Shown: one piece after another, positions 1-12,660 of the stretch
How positions within the stretch are numbered: position 1 is the first letter of the stretch
Layout of the letters: each line of letters opens with the position of its first letter
Source: Parietaria judaica
Taxonomy: Eukaryota; Streptophyta; Magnoliopsida; Rosales; Urticaceae
Length of the DNA: 64,000 bases
Direction: 5' to 3'
Assembly (NCBI GenBank): GCA_954871525.1
Contig: OX940864.1
Span: 21,694,001-21,758,000 of the forward strand
Position numbers and translations under genes: made by a program
The notes under the pieces: model-generated
What the model was told of the DNA's origin: nothing
Seen by the model: only the letters and a program-made list of their open reading frames with translations
Databases searched by the model: none

Positions 1-223
1 TATATCATGCAAACTTTGGGAATAATGCCACCTAAAAAAACTACCACATGCATAGATGATCATGAAAGAGTGCAACAAAATATCAGCCGTTATATGATGC
101 TTTCTCTGCCAACCATTTTTTTCCGGATTATTTCTGTTACATCTTATCAATAATCATCGACCGTTGATCTTGATCTTGATCATGATCATCATTCCCACTT
201 GATCGTTCAATATAATATTTCTC

Positions 224-231
224 TATAAATA
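224..231 (+). promoter_or_regulatory. TATA box of the mannanase gene
   Basis: TATAAATA lies about 93 bp before the ATG at 324. The following stretch to the ATG is rich in CA and CT, as plant 5' leaders often are. Transcription would be expected to start near 250-260. This rests on motif and spacing only. Confidence 0.65.
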
Positions 232-323
232 GTCTCAACCCTACAATAGGTTTCTCACACACTCCTACTCAAACACAACAACATTTCCACATACTTTGCT
301 TCTATCAATCACAAATCTTAGCA

Positions 324-2752
324 ATGAAGAAGATTAGTTCATTAACTAGCTGTGCTTGGGGATTCATATTTCTCAATGTGTTAGCTAGTACTCTGCTCAC
401 ATTGTGCAATGCACAAGCCGGTTTTGTCGAAACGACAAGCACTGAGTTCGTCCTAAACAGCTCGCCGTTTCTGTTCAACGGGTTCAACTCGTATTGGATG
501 ATGACTGTGGCCGCCCAGCCTAGCGAACGACATAAGATCTCAGAAGTCTTCCGCGACGCTGCAGCGTCGGGGCTCACGGTGTGTCGCACGTGGGCCTTCA
601 GCGACGGAGGCTCTCAAGCGCTCCAGATGTCGCCCGGCGTGTACAACGAGGCTGTCTTTCAGGTCTGTCATTATAATTTCTCTTTTCTTTTTCCTTACGG
701 TGAAACATATTTTCAACTTTTTTGTAATGTCAAGTTGAATGGTTTGTTTCTTGATATTTCAGGGGCTCGATTTCGTGGTGTCGGAGGCGAGAAAGTACGG
801 CGTGAGGCTGATATTGAGCCTGAGCAACAACTACAAGGACTACGGAGGAAAAGCTCAGTACGTAGAGTGGGCGAGAAATGGCGGCGTTTCTATTGGCGGC
901 GAGGATGATTTTTACACCAATGCAGTAGTGAAGAGCTATTACAAGAACCATGTCAAGGTATGACCTTTCCATTTCCACAATTATAACTCTTTTACATTAT
1001 TGATAGCATTTACATTTTCATTATATATTATTGTAACGCTTTTATTTAGTTTTACATGACATCATACATTTTGAGATTTTACCCTCAAAGGCTTCGTGTC
1101 ATAAGTGAGAGTATTTTAGTTATAATATTTCTTATTACATATGACTTCTCCAAGCAACACAAAACTACGCTAGTTTTTTTTTTTTTTTTTTAGAAAAAAA
1201 AAATATTGCCACAAACTCTTTGCTTTGTATTTTTATCCAAAAGTCGTCTCGGCTTTGTAACCGAATCACTATCTCTTATTCTATGTATTTTTGTCCTTAT
1301 GTAATGGCTACATCGAGTGGGATTACAAAATTGCAAAATGTCGAGCTATAAAGATAAAAATACAAACTCATGTGCCGTTTATGCTCTCTAGCTATTTCTT
1401 GAGAGATTGAGTTGTCACAACTTGCGCATTCACTGACTTCTCGGTTGTTTCCGGCAGAGAGTGGTGACGAGGATCAATACATTCACGCGAACGGCCTATA
1501 GAGACGACTCGACGATCATGGCTTGGGAGCTGATGAACGAGCCTCGCTGCCAAGCGGATTACTCTGGAAAAACCGTCAACGTAAGTCTCTCCCTGCATTT
1601 ATACTCGAGGGCGGTCCAAATTATGCTTACTCAGCCTCTCCCATGATATTAGACCCGGAATTGGTATCTTGGGATCAATCAAGGTTTCACTGATTAATAA
1701 TGTCTTTGCTGAACCGCAGGGTTGGGTTCAGGAGATGGCAAGCTTCGTGAAGTCGATCGACGCCAAACACTTGGTCGAGATAGGCATGGAGGGTTTCTAC
1801 GGCGACTCCATAGCCGACAGAAAGCAGTACAATCCCGGTTACCAAGTTGGTACCGATTTTATCTCGAATAATCAGATCCGAGAGATCGACTTCACCACTA
1901 TTCATGCATATCCCGACATTTGGTAAGCTCTCTTCCTCAGCGACCCTGCTCCGTAAATAAGTATTTGAACTTGTATATTTGAAATAATACATCGCGGACT
2001 CATGCATCGCAAATTTTTAGAATTAAACCGAATTTAATCGAAGCATTACAACAGTTTCGCTAACGCGTCTGTCATCTTGTGCTAATATTAATATTTTATT
2101 ATTATACTATAATTAATTAAGAAAATTTAAGAATATTATAATAAAATGATGAGAAGTAAATTTGTACATTTTATAAAGTATATTTAGATATAGAAATTAT
2201 GCCCTCCTTGTTTAAATTACGAATTAACATCATTCTGAGAGAATGAAAATAATCTAATGTGTATAGAATGGAAATTTTAATCATAATTTCGTAACATTTT
2301 CTCATATTTAATTTCATTGATAATTAAGCATGTTAAAAGTTACATAATTTAGGATTAACACAAACAAAATGGTGCGCAGGCTTGCCGGTAAAGACGACAA
2401 CACACAAACGGCGTTCGTGCGGAAGTGGCTGGCGAGTCACTGGGAGGACTCGAGGACGATCCTCAAGAAGCCTCTGGTTTTCTCTGAGTTTGGAAAATCG
2501 AAGAAAGACCCAAACTACAGCGAGAGTGCCCGGAACGGCTTTCTGAGCACTGTCTACACTGACATATACGATTATGCTGGAAAGGGAGGGATCGGAGGTG
2601 GCTTGGTGTGGCAAATCATGGCCCCACAAATGGACTCTTACTACGACGGTTACGAGATCGTTCTTCCACAGAGCCCCGCCACAAACGGCGTGATCTCTGC
2701 GCAGTCAAAGAAGATGACGGCGCTTGAACACACGCTCTCCGCCCGACACTGA
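324..2752 (+). CDS. Mannan endo-1,4-beta-mannosidase (GH5)
   Basis: Secreted endo-beta-mannanase that cuts the beta-1,4 backbone of mannans in the plant cell wall. I join five exons: 324-662, 763-957, 1458-1580, 1720-1922 and 2380-2752. All introns are GT-AG and the frame is kept, giving 410 aa, close to the family's usual 400-440. Residues 1 to about 31 form a hydrophobic signal peptide ending LCNAQA, followed by the typical start GFV. The acid/base glutamate is E206 in WELMNEPR and the nucleophile is E323 in [15 protein letters not shown] and LVWQIMAP are further GH5 mannanase landmarks. The ATG at 324 is the first after the TATA box and starts the signal peptide. The gene looks intact. The paralogue number within the MAN family cannot be given. 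Confidence 0.93.
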
Positions 2753-3285
2753 CAGTCCGGCGATATTCGGCATTATTTGCAGATTATGAAGAGCAGATTA
2801 GGATAAAGCAGAGTAGCCGTAGCTTAGCGCTTATGATCTTTATTTTAATGCAGCATCAATGTTTTTTTTTTTTTTTTTTATATATATTATAAATGAAAAT
2901 TGAGTTAGTAATTTATGATATCACGCTCAAATATTAAGCAATTTTAAGTTAGAAAAGTACTAGTAAGGTGTGAAACCGGGACCCGGAAGTTAGTCCTTTA
3001 TTTTTGTCCTGAGAAAACCGGGATGCCAAAAACATGTCCTGGTCTTGATTTGGTAAATTATAAGTTTTTTAGAAACCGGGGACTGGGACAGGGGACAGAC
3101 ACCGAGACATGGAACGTCTTAGCTCCAGATTTTAAAATTTATGAAAATAGAATCGTGCCGTGACTGGGATCGGGACCAAGATGAAACCGGGATCAGCCTA
3201 GTACTAACATTAAAAGCTATGATATAACATTAATTAATTTAAGGGAGAGTTGTAAAATGTACTGATTAAAATGACAGTTAGATTT
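2753..3285. other. 3' flank of the mannanase gene with short repeats
   Basis: No gene. It holds the probable 3' UTR and, at about 2960-3200, a patch where short variants of GAAACCGGGA recur at least four times. Such patches also occur inside introns of the endoglucanase gene and at hAT ends in this window, so this is probably decayed transposon sequence. Confidence 0.5.
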
Positions 3286-4418
3286 GGGTGTGTTTGTTTG
3301 CATTAAGATTCAGACGTCTGAATCTGAATGCACATCTGAATATTAGGATCTTACATCTGGCTCTTAATGTTTGAAAATTAAGTCTGTTTGTTTTTAAAGA
3401 TCTGAAATGCAGATTTGAATGTAATTTTATTTTTTTTAATTATGTTTTATTACGTAATATTTAGTAAATACTAATTAGTTTTTATTATAAATTTGAACTA
3501 TACCTATTAAAAATAAATATTTAAGAATTTTTTTTAAATACTATGAAATATAATATTTAATATAATATTAATTTTTAAATTAATCAAAATGTTTATTATA
3601 ACATGATTAATATTTCATAAGAGCATTTATTTTTTTACTAAGTTTTATTGGATAATATTATTAAGTAAATTTTATTATTTTGTTACAAAATTTTAAAAAT
3701 TCCTATCATAAACAAATATTAAGATAATTTATTAAATTTTATAAAATATAAATATTTGATATGTATTAATTTTTAAACTAATCAATCTTTAGGATTTTAT
3801 TCACGTCAGTAAGTAATATTATATAAAATTTTAATACGAAATAATTAGTAGAATTTATTTATTTATAAAATAAATCCCTAATTTATAAATTTATTTTATG
3901 AATAAATGTATGCATAGTTTTTTATGAATAAATTAATTTGATTATTTAGTTAAATATTTATTCAATATTTTTTTTAATCTAGTTAATTTATTTATTAAAA
4001 TTCAAATTTCATAGTTTTTAAAAAAACATTAAAACTATATTTTTCCCACCTATCATTGGATTCCTCTCGTCGCAAGCTTTCCGATGATATATTATATGAG
4101 TCAATCCGATGTTTGGAGAAAAAGTTACGGAGTTTTGAAGTTTGGAGGAGGATAGAGAAAATTATAATAATAAAAATCTATAAATTGACCAAAGAGATAC
4201 GTGAGAAGTAAAAATTGAATGGATGACATGTCAACAATAAAGAGAAGAGAGAGAAATAATAGGTCTTAATGCTATCCAGACTTGGTTTTGCATCTGACCG
4301 AATAAGAGGTCATTCAGACCCATTAAGAGCTTTTAAAATAAAAAAACAAATGCACTTAATACATCTAAATCTGACTAATTAAGATCCAGATGTCTATTAA
4401 GTGCAAACAAACACACCC
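3286..4418. mobile_element. Non-autonomous DNA transposon with terminal inverted repeats
   Basis: The left end begins GGGTGTGTTTGTTTGC at 3286 and the right end finishes with its exact inverse, GCAAACAAACACACCC, at 4418. The inverted similarity continues inward with variations on ATTAAGATnCAGATGTCT. The flanks TTAGATTT (3278-3285) and TTAGTCTT (4419-4426) look like a decayed 8-bp target duplication, which would fit the hAT superfamily. The interior is very AT-rich, about 1.1 kb, with no coding sequence, so it depends on a transposase elsewhere. Confidence 0.8.
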
Positions 4419-5165
4419 TTAGTCTTTAGATTACCTGTGAATCCCGAGGAAGTTCGGTGCTTGAGATTTAAGCCATCAAAACGTAACTGAAACTAAAAAT
4501 TTGATCACGTTAAGCTCGTCTATAAAAATTAATGGTTTGCGTAAGTTCAACACGTACATAATAAAATATCTCAAGCTTGAAGGTCCGCCGACACATTCAA
4601 CAATAAGACTATGGCTATGGTAAGTTAATAATGCCCAACCCACACACGACCAAGATGCGATACTTTTTAAGTGTTCTGAGAGGCGCTTGCAAGCCCAACT
4701 TTTACTAACAAAGTGTTGGAATTGAGTGTACAAAGTAAAGAATTGAAGGTCTTGACGTTATCTACACAAAGATAAGCTCGCTCAGTACACTGTTAACTTT
4801 AGACAAAAATACCGAATCGAAGGTCTTGACATTCATCCTTTTTCTTAACACTTTTTATATATATTATTGGTGCTTTTTATGTTGTTTTTCGTATCTGTTG
4901 TCGTTTTATTTTAGGATTTTTTTGTGGGTGTACTATATACGCGAAATTTTTTGTTGAGTGTAATAAGAGTTTGTTAATTGGAAACGTTAAGTTTTTCTCT
5001 CAACTCGAATTCTTGGGAGAGAGTCAAAATTGATGCCCAAGTTCTAGTATTCGTACACGAATCAATAGTTTATGGAAGAGTCTCGATTGATACTCTTAAA
5101 CAAATTTAACAATCGAAGATTGTTTGTCCCTATTACAAGGTCCTTAGTGGGTCCATGGCAGACCT
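4419..5165. other. Intergenic, no gene seen
   Basis: AT-rich intergenic DNA with no open frame of family likeness. A short phrase containing GAAGGTCTTGAC occurs twice (about 4744 and 4820). Nothing else is recognised. Confidence 0.5.
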
Positions 5166-5945
5166 ACTAAGGACTGTGTAGGGACTACAACCACCCTAGC
5201 CCACATAAGAAAAACCTATAATTATTATAGCCCATATCAAGTCCAGTCCCTATTAGCAAATATCATTTAGCCCCTCAATCTATAACTCAATACGATTTTT
5301 TCCTCAAGCCCAACTTACTTCCCCTCTCTCTTCTCTATTCTATGTCTCCCTCTCAACAATTCACTAAGGACCTTGTAGGGACTACAACAACCCCAGCCCA
5401 CGTAAGAAAAACTTATGATTATAGCCCATATCAAGTCCAGTCCCTAGTAAAAATATCATTTACCCCTCAATCTATAACTTAGATAGATTTTTGCCTCAAG
5501 CCCAACCCACTTCCCCTCACTCTTCTTTATTCGCATGACATAAAGGCCCCACTCAATCTCATACACTAGAGTACTCTATTCCACGCATCCCTTTCTACAA
5601 ATTCACTAAAGACCTTGTAGGGACTACAACCAACCGAGCCCACATAAGAAATACGTATGATTATAGCCCATATCAAGTCCAGTCCCTACTAATAAATATT
5701 ATTTAGCCCTTCAATCTATAACTCAGTCAGATTTTTGCCTCAAGCCCAACCCACTTCCCATCTCTTTCTCTATTCTCACGACATAGAGGCCCCACTCCAT
5801 CTCATATACTCGAATACTCTATTCCACATCTCTCTCTCTACAAATTCACTAAGGACCTTGTAGGGACTACAACCACCCCAGCCCATAAGAAAACCTATAA
5901 TTATAGCTCATATCAAGTCCAGTCCTTACTAGAAAATATTATTTT
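5166..5945. repeat. Tandem repeat, about 242-bp unit
   Basis: Units begin near 5166, 5363, 5605 and 5849 with variants of CTAAGGACCTTGTAGGGACT, followed by blocks containing ACAACCACCCCAGCCCA, CATATCAAGTCCAGTCC and CCTCAAGCCCAACCCACTTC. Spacings are about 197, 242 and 244 bp, so the first copy is shorter and the last stops part way, near 5940. There is no coding sense. Just before the first unit a short inverted match (AAGGTCCTTAGT against ACTAAGGAC) can form a hairpin. Confidence 0.85.
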
Positions 5946-8345
5946 ATGAAGGGTTGCAACTTCATGAAATAACAACTCAGTTTTATATATTATGTTAAGT
6001 CTCGACTAAAAGAAAAAATTACAGTACTCTCAAAACGAAAAACACTCTCGCTCAAACACTCTCAATTTTCCGTAAATGATCATGATTGCATACGTACGTG
6101 CGTTCTTCACATCGTCTTTCTGCTGTCCGAATTTATTGACATAAGCTTGTGGTATTCTCGCGCATAGATATCTCAAGACGTTTCAAATGTGCTCAAAATA
6201 TTATAAAGAGAACTTTTTTGTTGCATGATGCAAGCCATGCCGTATTTAATCTCTAAAATATTAATTTCTAACATCCCCTTAAGAGAGAAATTATGTCCTC
6301 TTCTTTAAGTCTTTAAGTCTGTATATCATGTAATCTTGATCGACATTGTCATTTGTTCTTATACAATGAATAATGTCACTCATAAAAACAATAGTAAAAA
6401 ATTGGAATCAATAATAATGAGTACACGAAAAGGTTTTCTATGCGGAAGTGATCAATGGTGAAAATTTTGACAAAGAAAATCATTAAGTTACACAAGCTGG
6501 CATATTTCATGAAGAATGGATCATATTAACAACAAGCAAAGTAACGTACTGCATCGAAATGTCATATATATTACGATTCCTCTATAGTCAAAGTTCATAT
6601 ACTTATTGCAATATTGTATGTATATATTGTTTTGCAAGCATGGAAGTTGTTTTGGATAAGTTATAATATCGACAGTGCAATGCATCAAAAAGCGTAGAAC
6701 CGATGCGATCTAAATACATAGAAAAAAATCAAAGTGCTCATTCAAGCTGAAACAAGTAATTACAAGGAATATATAGTTTATCTTCAATAACAAATCATGT
6801 ACAAGTCAAGCTAACAATACTAGACGTGAGAAAATAGAAAAACGTAGATTGAAGATTGTTAATGGCTTGTTAGTTTTGGTCTAAATAAAGCTCTATTATT
6901 CATTAGGCATGTTTTCAAGCTTTCACAAGTTGTGTTAGAAATATTAACTAGAAAAAAAAAAAAGGTGATTTAACGAAACTCTTAGTGCTTTTTTTTTTTT
7001 TCACGTTATATATATAGCTTTATATTTTGAAAGAGTCATTGGCGTGAGCGCCTCATCAACTTGAGAAAAAAAAAATTGAACAAATGTTTCATCGATTTGT
7101 GTTTTTATTGTACATTATTACCTAATTTTGTATGACATCATAAAAACTAAAAAATTAAATTGAAAAATATTCTCGACAAGATTAAAATAATATTACTATG
7201 TTTTAAAAAAGTTCATAATTAAGCTTTCTTAGAGAAATGTATTTGTATATCAAATAACATCATAATTAAACACCTATCTAATTTCATTAAAACCGTATGA
7301 AATCGGTATCGTGCAGCAAAATACAAATACCAAGGGAATAATTAGCAGTAACAAATTTGAAGGGAACATAATATTTTTTGTAAAGTTCAAGAGGGGCTAG
7401 GCTGTAATAAACAAAATTAAGAGGGGTAGAAGCTTACCAAAAACAAAGATCAGGGGGTAGTGTATATATTATATATAGGTGATCTTAAACTTGGCCATTT
7501 GTAAAGGAGAAATTGAACCTGTCCTAATTTAACGGCTGTTAATTAGCGAGTCGAGAGAAGGTCATTACATGCACTAATCATTTTGTAAGTGTCTTTGGCG
7601 AAACTAATTGATGACAAAACATTATAAACCGTCTTCAATCATGTTGTCGTAGTATTCCAAGTTTATTGGACCGATGCATAAGGTATTTAGTGTAGTGTTT
7701 ATAATAATATTTAGTGTATTAACTTGAGTCGAGAGAGAATGTCAAATACAATGAAGAAAAAAATTAAGGAGCATACATGACTTTATATAGATGAAACAAG
7801 ACTCTAAAATCTCAAAACAAAATCAAGGTGCATTCAGAAAAAATATTACTGACAACTTTAAATAATCAGAGACAACAACATGGAACTCTGACATATCAAT
7901 AACAGAAAATAAAGTGCAATTAAGAACTTGAGCTTTATGATCCTCACGCCGCGCGACACAATATTTGAAAAAATCACAATATTTGAAAAAATCATTAACC
8001 GCCTCAAGGCAAGAGTGCGCTCACGTTGCTACCGTCTCAGATAAGACCCGAATATTGTTTATAACGATTATTCAAAATAAATAAATACTTTAAGAAATCG
8101 AACACCCAACCCATCAATAGCATATGATATAAATATAGTTATTCACTCATTTGACATACTGAATGAATGTTGATAAGTTCACTATCCAATTCAAGAAAAA
8201 TAAAGAAATTTGATATTTGTAACAGAAAAGTAAGATCTTCATCCTCTCAATCTAAAAAAAAAAAAAACAGTTTTAACGTTAAATTTCGGCAATATTGAAA
8301 TATGATAGGTTAAGATTTAGAATACAACTTTTTGTTAAAAAACAG

Positions 8346-8386
<41 letters not shown>

Positions 8387-9070
8387 TAATAATATCAAAA
8401 AAATACTACTAATAATAATAAAGTTACCCACGTGATTTAAGGGCAAAATTATTATTTATGACTGTTAATATAAAGTAAAAGAATAATAATATCGTTTTCC
8501 ATTAATGTGGTTACGTGATCATAACACAATATCGAGGTCCAATTAGGTCAGTGCCAAATTAAGTTTATTACTTGAAGAACATGTCAAATTAAGTTTATTA
8601 CTTGAAGAACATGTGTTGCATCTATAATTGAACTTCAAAAACAACAATCTTTCAACACTTTTATTAAGTTAAAATATGGACATGTGTCAGCTAAACAGAC
8701 ATTTACTCGATATGAACAGAATTTGACATCTTCATTGTTTTATAGCTTATAGTCTATTGCCATTTAAATCAATTGAAAATATACTGGCATGTTTAGTGTA
8801 AACTTAAATACTTATACCTTAAATATCCCTCTTAATTTATATCGATACTGAGCTTTGTTATGTAAAGAAAGAACCAAAGTAAAGTTCGTTTGAATATCTT
8901 TGAGAAGATCAAGTCCACGCCACGCCCAATAGAAGGAATCTAAAGTCGTAGTCCTAAAGCATTGGGAGATAGTAGTTGATTCAAGGGTGATCCCAAGAAA
9001 GAGAATCGAGTGAAAACGACGAAAGGCTAAAAAATATATCACCCAAAGTTACATATATATAGAGTGGAAG
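5946..9070. other. Intergenic, AT-rich, simple repeats only
   Basis: No gene recognised in about 3.1 kb. An AAT microsatellite lies at about 8346-8394. A perfect 30-bp tandem duplication lies at 8555-8584 and 8585-8614. CACAATATTTGAAAAAATCA is repeated back to back near 7957-7996. Poly-A and poly-T tracts are frequent. Small open frames here have biased, low-complexity composition and no family likeness. Confidence 0.55.
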
Positions 9071-9480
9071 AGTGGAATTTGTTTTTTTTTTTTTTTTTTA
9101 TACCTTCAACTTTTAATTTTAATAAATATATATCCTCAAATTTCAAAAACAGCTCAAGTATATATATCCTCAAAGTCTATTCTTTTTATATATCCTCTGG
9201 TCTCGCTATTTAATTTTTTTAAAACCGAAAATTGCCCCTTATTAGCGTTACATATATAACATTCGGCGATGTTCAAGCAGATGATGATATTGATGAAAAT
9301 AGAATAAGACGAATTATTAAGGATTTTATTTTTTAAATTATTAAAATAATTAATAACAAAAAAAGGAAACTAAAGGGTAAAATTATCAAATTATAGTACA
9401 TTTTAGTTGTTTTTTAAACTTGAAGATATATTTTTGCTAAAAATAAAAACTGAGGGTATAAAAAAAGAGTAAATTTCCCT
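9071..9480. mobile_element. Probable MITE with roughly 80-bp inverted ends
   Basis: The sequence from 9071 (AGTGGAATTTG, T-tract, ATACCTTCAACTTTTA) matches the inverse of the sequence ending at 9480 (AGGGAAATTTACTC, T-tract, ATACCCTCAGTTTTTA). The similarity runs on through TATATATCCTCAAATTT against AATATATCTTCAAGTTT. About 410 bp long and non-coding. The long AT-rich ends suggest a Mutator-type MITE, but I found no convincing 9-bp target duplication, so family and exact ends are tentative. Confidence 0.6.
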
Positions 9481-10559
9481 TATAAATATAATATGGGATT
9501 AACAAAATCATTTGATTTGTCTATAGATGGAGGTTTAAGTATAGATTAATTATTAAAGACCCTCGAACATTACTCAATGATGTACTTTGCCTTCTCAATA
9601 TAAGTTTTTTTCACAATAATGTTTCTAACTCTTTCAAAAAGTAGGATATTATTTCGTACGCATAAAAAGTGGCAGAAATTTTAACTTATTGTACGTAGAC
9701 TATAACTTTTTAAGGGTTTTTTTTTTTTTTTTTTACCAATTTGTTATTTTCTCTAATACTGTTTAGTTTTATCATAATTTTCAAAGATATTTTTTTTTCA
9801 ATAACTAAATTCATCAAATATTTTATAATAGTCATCATAATTTAGTATAGTCGACTTTGTTCGATAACTTAGAAATGATAAAATATTATTGAAATAAGTT
9901 ATGTTTTGAAGAATATGTGTTACCATGGTTCCAAATACCGATACTGATGCGAAACTGCAATCTCTATTGTACGGGTATGTCGGCGGGTAACGGGTTTACC
10001 GACGGAAGAGTCGTAAAGAAAAGGGCATGTCGCATACCGCAAATACCGATGAAATTTTACGGCCATGTTTGCATAGTACCGACCGGTTTTTCAACAAATA
10101 ATTTTGAGTATTTCCACAATATTTGATTCAAAATTACCTATTTATCATCATAATACATGAATAACTAAGAAATCACACTCTCATAATAAGACATCATAAT
10201 TATTCTACAATACAAACACAACTAGACATAAATAAAGTTCAAACCACAAACATACAATACATAAACAACAAAATATAACATAGTCACAAAATTCATAACA
10301 TAATAGACAAAGTAAATACCATGACAATACTATGATATACGATAGTAGTGAGAACTCAAAAAAAAGCTCGAGGTACATGGCAGCTGGAATATGTAGGGCT
10401 GCTCGGTCTAGTAAGCACAATAATCAAACCACGGATAAGTCTGACGGGTTATAATTATGATTTAACAGGTCATAGTTGTAATTTTATATATATAAGAATT
10501 AATACTTTTATATATAGATTTTCTATTATAATTTTTATATAAATTAAAGATAATAACTT
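9481..10559. other. Intergenic, no gene seen
   Basis: AT-rich DNA. Around 9940-10090 there is a patch with short phrases such as CGGGTAACGGGTTTACCG that resemble hAT-end repeats. No host gene recognised. Confidence 0.45.
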
Positions 10560-10960
10560 ATTGTTGTGGGAAATGTTAGATTGTGTCAAGTCTTACGTAA
10601 TTCATTAAATAATAAGCATGTGGCATTTTGTAGCTGCACTTGAGCACGTGGTATCGGGGCGATGGCATAGGCTTGCATCTCGAGCTCCTCGTGGCAATTC
10701 TCGCCTCAAAATGTCAATCGGTTTTCGGGCGACTTTTTGGACTTTTATAGTGAAAAAATCAATGGTCGGTTTTTGACTGGCGTGCCCATCAGTTTTTTGC
10801 GGCTTCTTGTAAAACAATAACAGTTTCTATGAGTTTTTGAACCGCATAACTCAAAAAAGGTATGCGCACGCCATGCCCTCAGCATGCCGTAAAATTTAAA
10901 ACGACGTGGGATACCATGCTTCAAAAAATACAAAATCAATGGATATAATGCAACAAAACG
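10560..10960 (+). mobile_element. Degraded LTR remnant related to the copia LTR at 60217-61800
   Basis: The stretch from about 10565 (TGTTGTGGGAAATG) on holds phrases in the same order as the copia LTR near 61335-61470. They include CACTTGAGCACGTGGTATCGGG (61342 onward: CACTTGAGG, then CACGTGGCATCGGGC), a GATGGCATAGGCTTG block, a GCAATTCTCGCCTC block and a GTCAATCGG block. No coding frame or partner LTR is seen, so this is a truncated, mutated solo fragment of the same family. The limits are approximate. Confidence 0.6.
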
Positions 10961-11764
10961 AAAAGTACATGGGCATTATTGCCATTTACTCGTATGCACT
11001 ATCCTAATTTATAATTAGCGCCATTAACGCCTCCACTTTTACACTTGAGTTTTGACCAAATGCAAAGGGAAGGTTGTGCTTGTGACATAATTCAAGAAAA
11101 AGCTCTTCTTTTTATTGGTTTGTTCATAGTTTGAGACTCATTAAGTGACCCCAAATCTCAGCCTTAGGGACTAAGTTGCTTTTCCCACTAACGAGGCATG
11201 AATTATATATATTTAATGGTCAAGCATGAACAAAACATATGCCCAAAAACAGTATTAAAACTACTTTTGGATGACTCACTCTCGTGCTTTGCTTTCAAAA
11301 TCAGCTTATAAGTTTTCAATTTTCATAATTATTATGTGTACACATAAAATTATGTATATACATGATCAAAGAAGCGCCATATTTAGGTACCAATCGCCAT
11401 CACTAATAAATACATGTGACAAGCCTGAACTGAAGATTAGTTCATGTGGTGCAAATCTTTTTTGGAGTGAACTTGTATATAAGTACGCAATTATTATAAT
11501 ATTAACCTCTTTGTAAGCAAATGTTATGTGCTATAAAGTAGATCTTCTAAGAACAAGAAGTTCAGATTAGATGATTGTGCACATTTTAAAGTTTATTATT
11601 TATAACAACTGACTAACATTCTTTATAATTATTTTAACATTTAGCCCTATAATTATTTAAGTGCTTAATTTATGAAAAAATTATTTAAAAGACTACGATG
11701 AAATACAACTTCACCATAATAAATAGTAGTATAGGAAAAAATATTAAATAAATATATAGAAAAC
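10961..11764. other. Intergenic, no gene seen
   Basis: AT-rich DNA without recognised coding, RNA or repeat structure. A frame at 11271-11516 has no family likeness and is taken as chance. Confidence 0.45.
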
Positions 11765-12047
11765 CCACCAAATGCCCAAAATACTCCCAAAGTTTAAGAG
11801 AAATGCTCATAGTTTCATAAAACTAATTTATACCCATTAATAAACTTTTTTGGACCATATTAACCCTAATATTAATTATAATTATTAATTTTCGTGTAAT
11901 ATTTATTAATAATATATTTTAATTTCAAAATTACTTTTTCCTATAATTATGATTGACAATTTCTACCTATTAATTAGGATATCATATAATTATGATACTT
12001 TTCCAAAAAAATCATCTTATTTAATCACACTTTCCTTCTTCTTCACG

Positions 12048-12300
12048 AGCACAACCATGGTGAAGCCCCCAAGCTCGTCAATGGCGTCTCCTTCTTCCGT
12101 CGTCACCATCGCCGTCCCGCACCGACCGTCGAAGCTTCGACCTTTCTCTCACGTTCTCTGTCGCCGACCGCGGAAGCGTCCCGCACCATATCATCGTCGA
12201 GGTCGACCCGCTCTCCCACGGCCAGTAGACCCACTCCGAGCTTCGCCCCCTCGCCGAGAAAACCATCTCCAAGATCGCCTCGAACCACTTCCTCGTGCAT
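12048..12300 (+). pseudogene. GC-rich captured gene fragment, family unknown
   Basis: This block is far richer in G and C than the DNA around it and uses codons like a plant exon. One frame reads ISKIASNHFLVHG before a GGTATTTG junction near 12300, as if an exon ended there. An in-frame stop (TAG near 12228) interrupts that frame. I cannot name the source gene. Its position just inside a probable MULE end suggests transposon capture rather than a resident gene. Confidence 0.4.
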
Positions 12301-12344
12301 GGTATTTGATGTTACTGATCTGTGTTCGGGTGTTTAGGGATTTA

Positions 12345-12660
12345 AACACTATAATCGTAATTCTAATTATAGAATCGTAAATGTAATTATAGTTACAATT
12401 ACGTAAATGTATCTATGTTCGTGTGTTTAGGGATCGAAACACTATAATCATAATTTGAATTACAGAATCGTAAATGTAATTATAGTTACATTACGTAAAT
12501 GTAATTATAGTTACAATTACATAACTATAATTAGGAACGAGTAACTCATTTTACGTAAACATACGTATAATTACGAATAAGTAACTCATATTACATATAC
12601 GTAAATATAATTACAGTTACCAATGTGTAATTATAGTTACATTATATTTACCAATGTGTA
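12345..12660. repeat. Array of GTAATTATAGTTAC-type repeats
   Basis: Short variants of GTAATTATAGTTACAATTAC recur about every 20-50 bp. A longer phrase (CGTGTTTAGGGATCGAAACACTATAATC, seen at about 12324 and 12420 in two versions) is duplicated. Units are partly palindromic (GTAA with TTAC). The motif resembles the array inside the element at 43841-47810. Confidence 0.6.

Noticed and set aside
10205..10420. Hydrophobic 71-aa minus-strand frame that could be a small membrane protein
   Set aside because: Composition follows from an AT-rich, CA-repeat-like stretch; no family likeness, no promoter or splice context.
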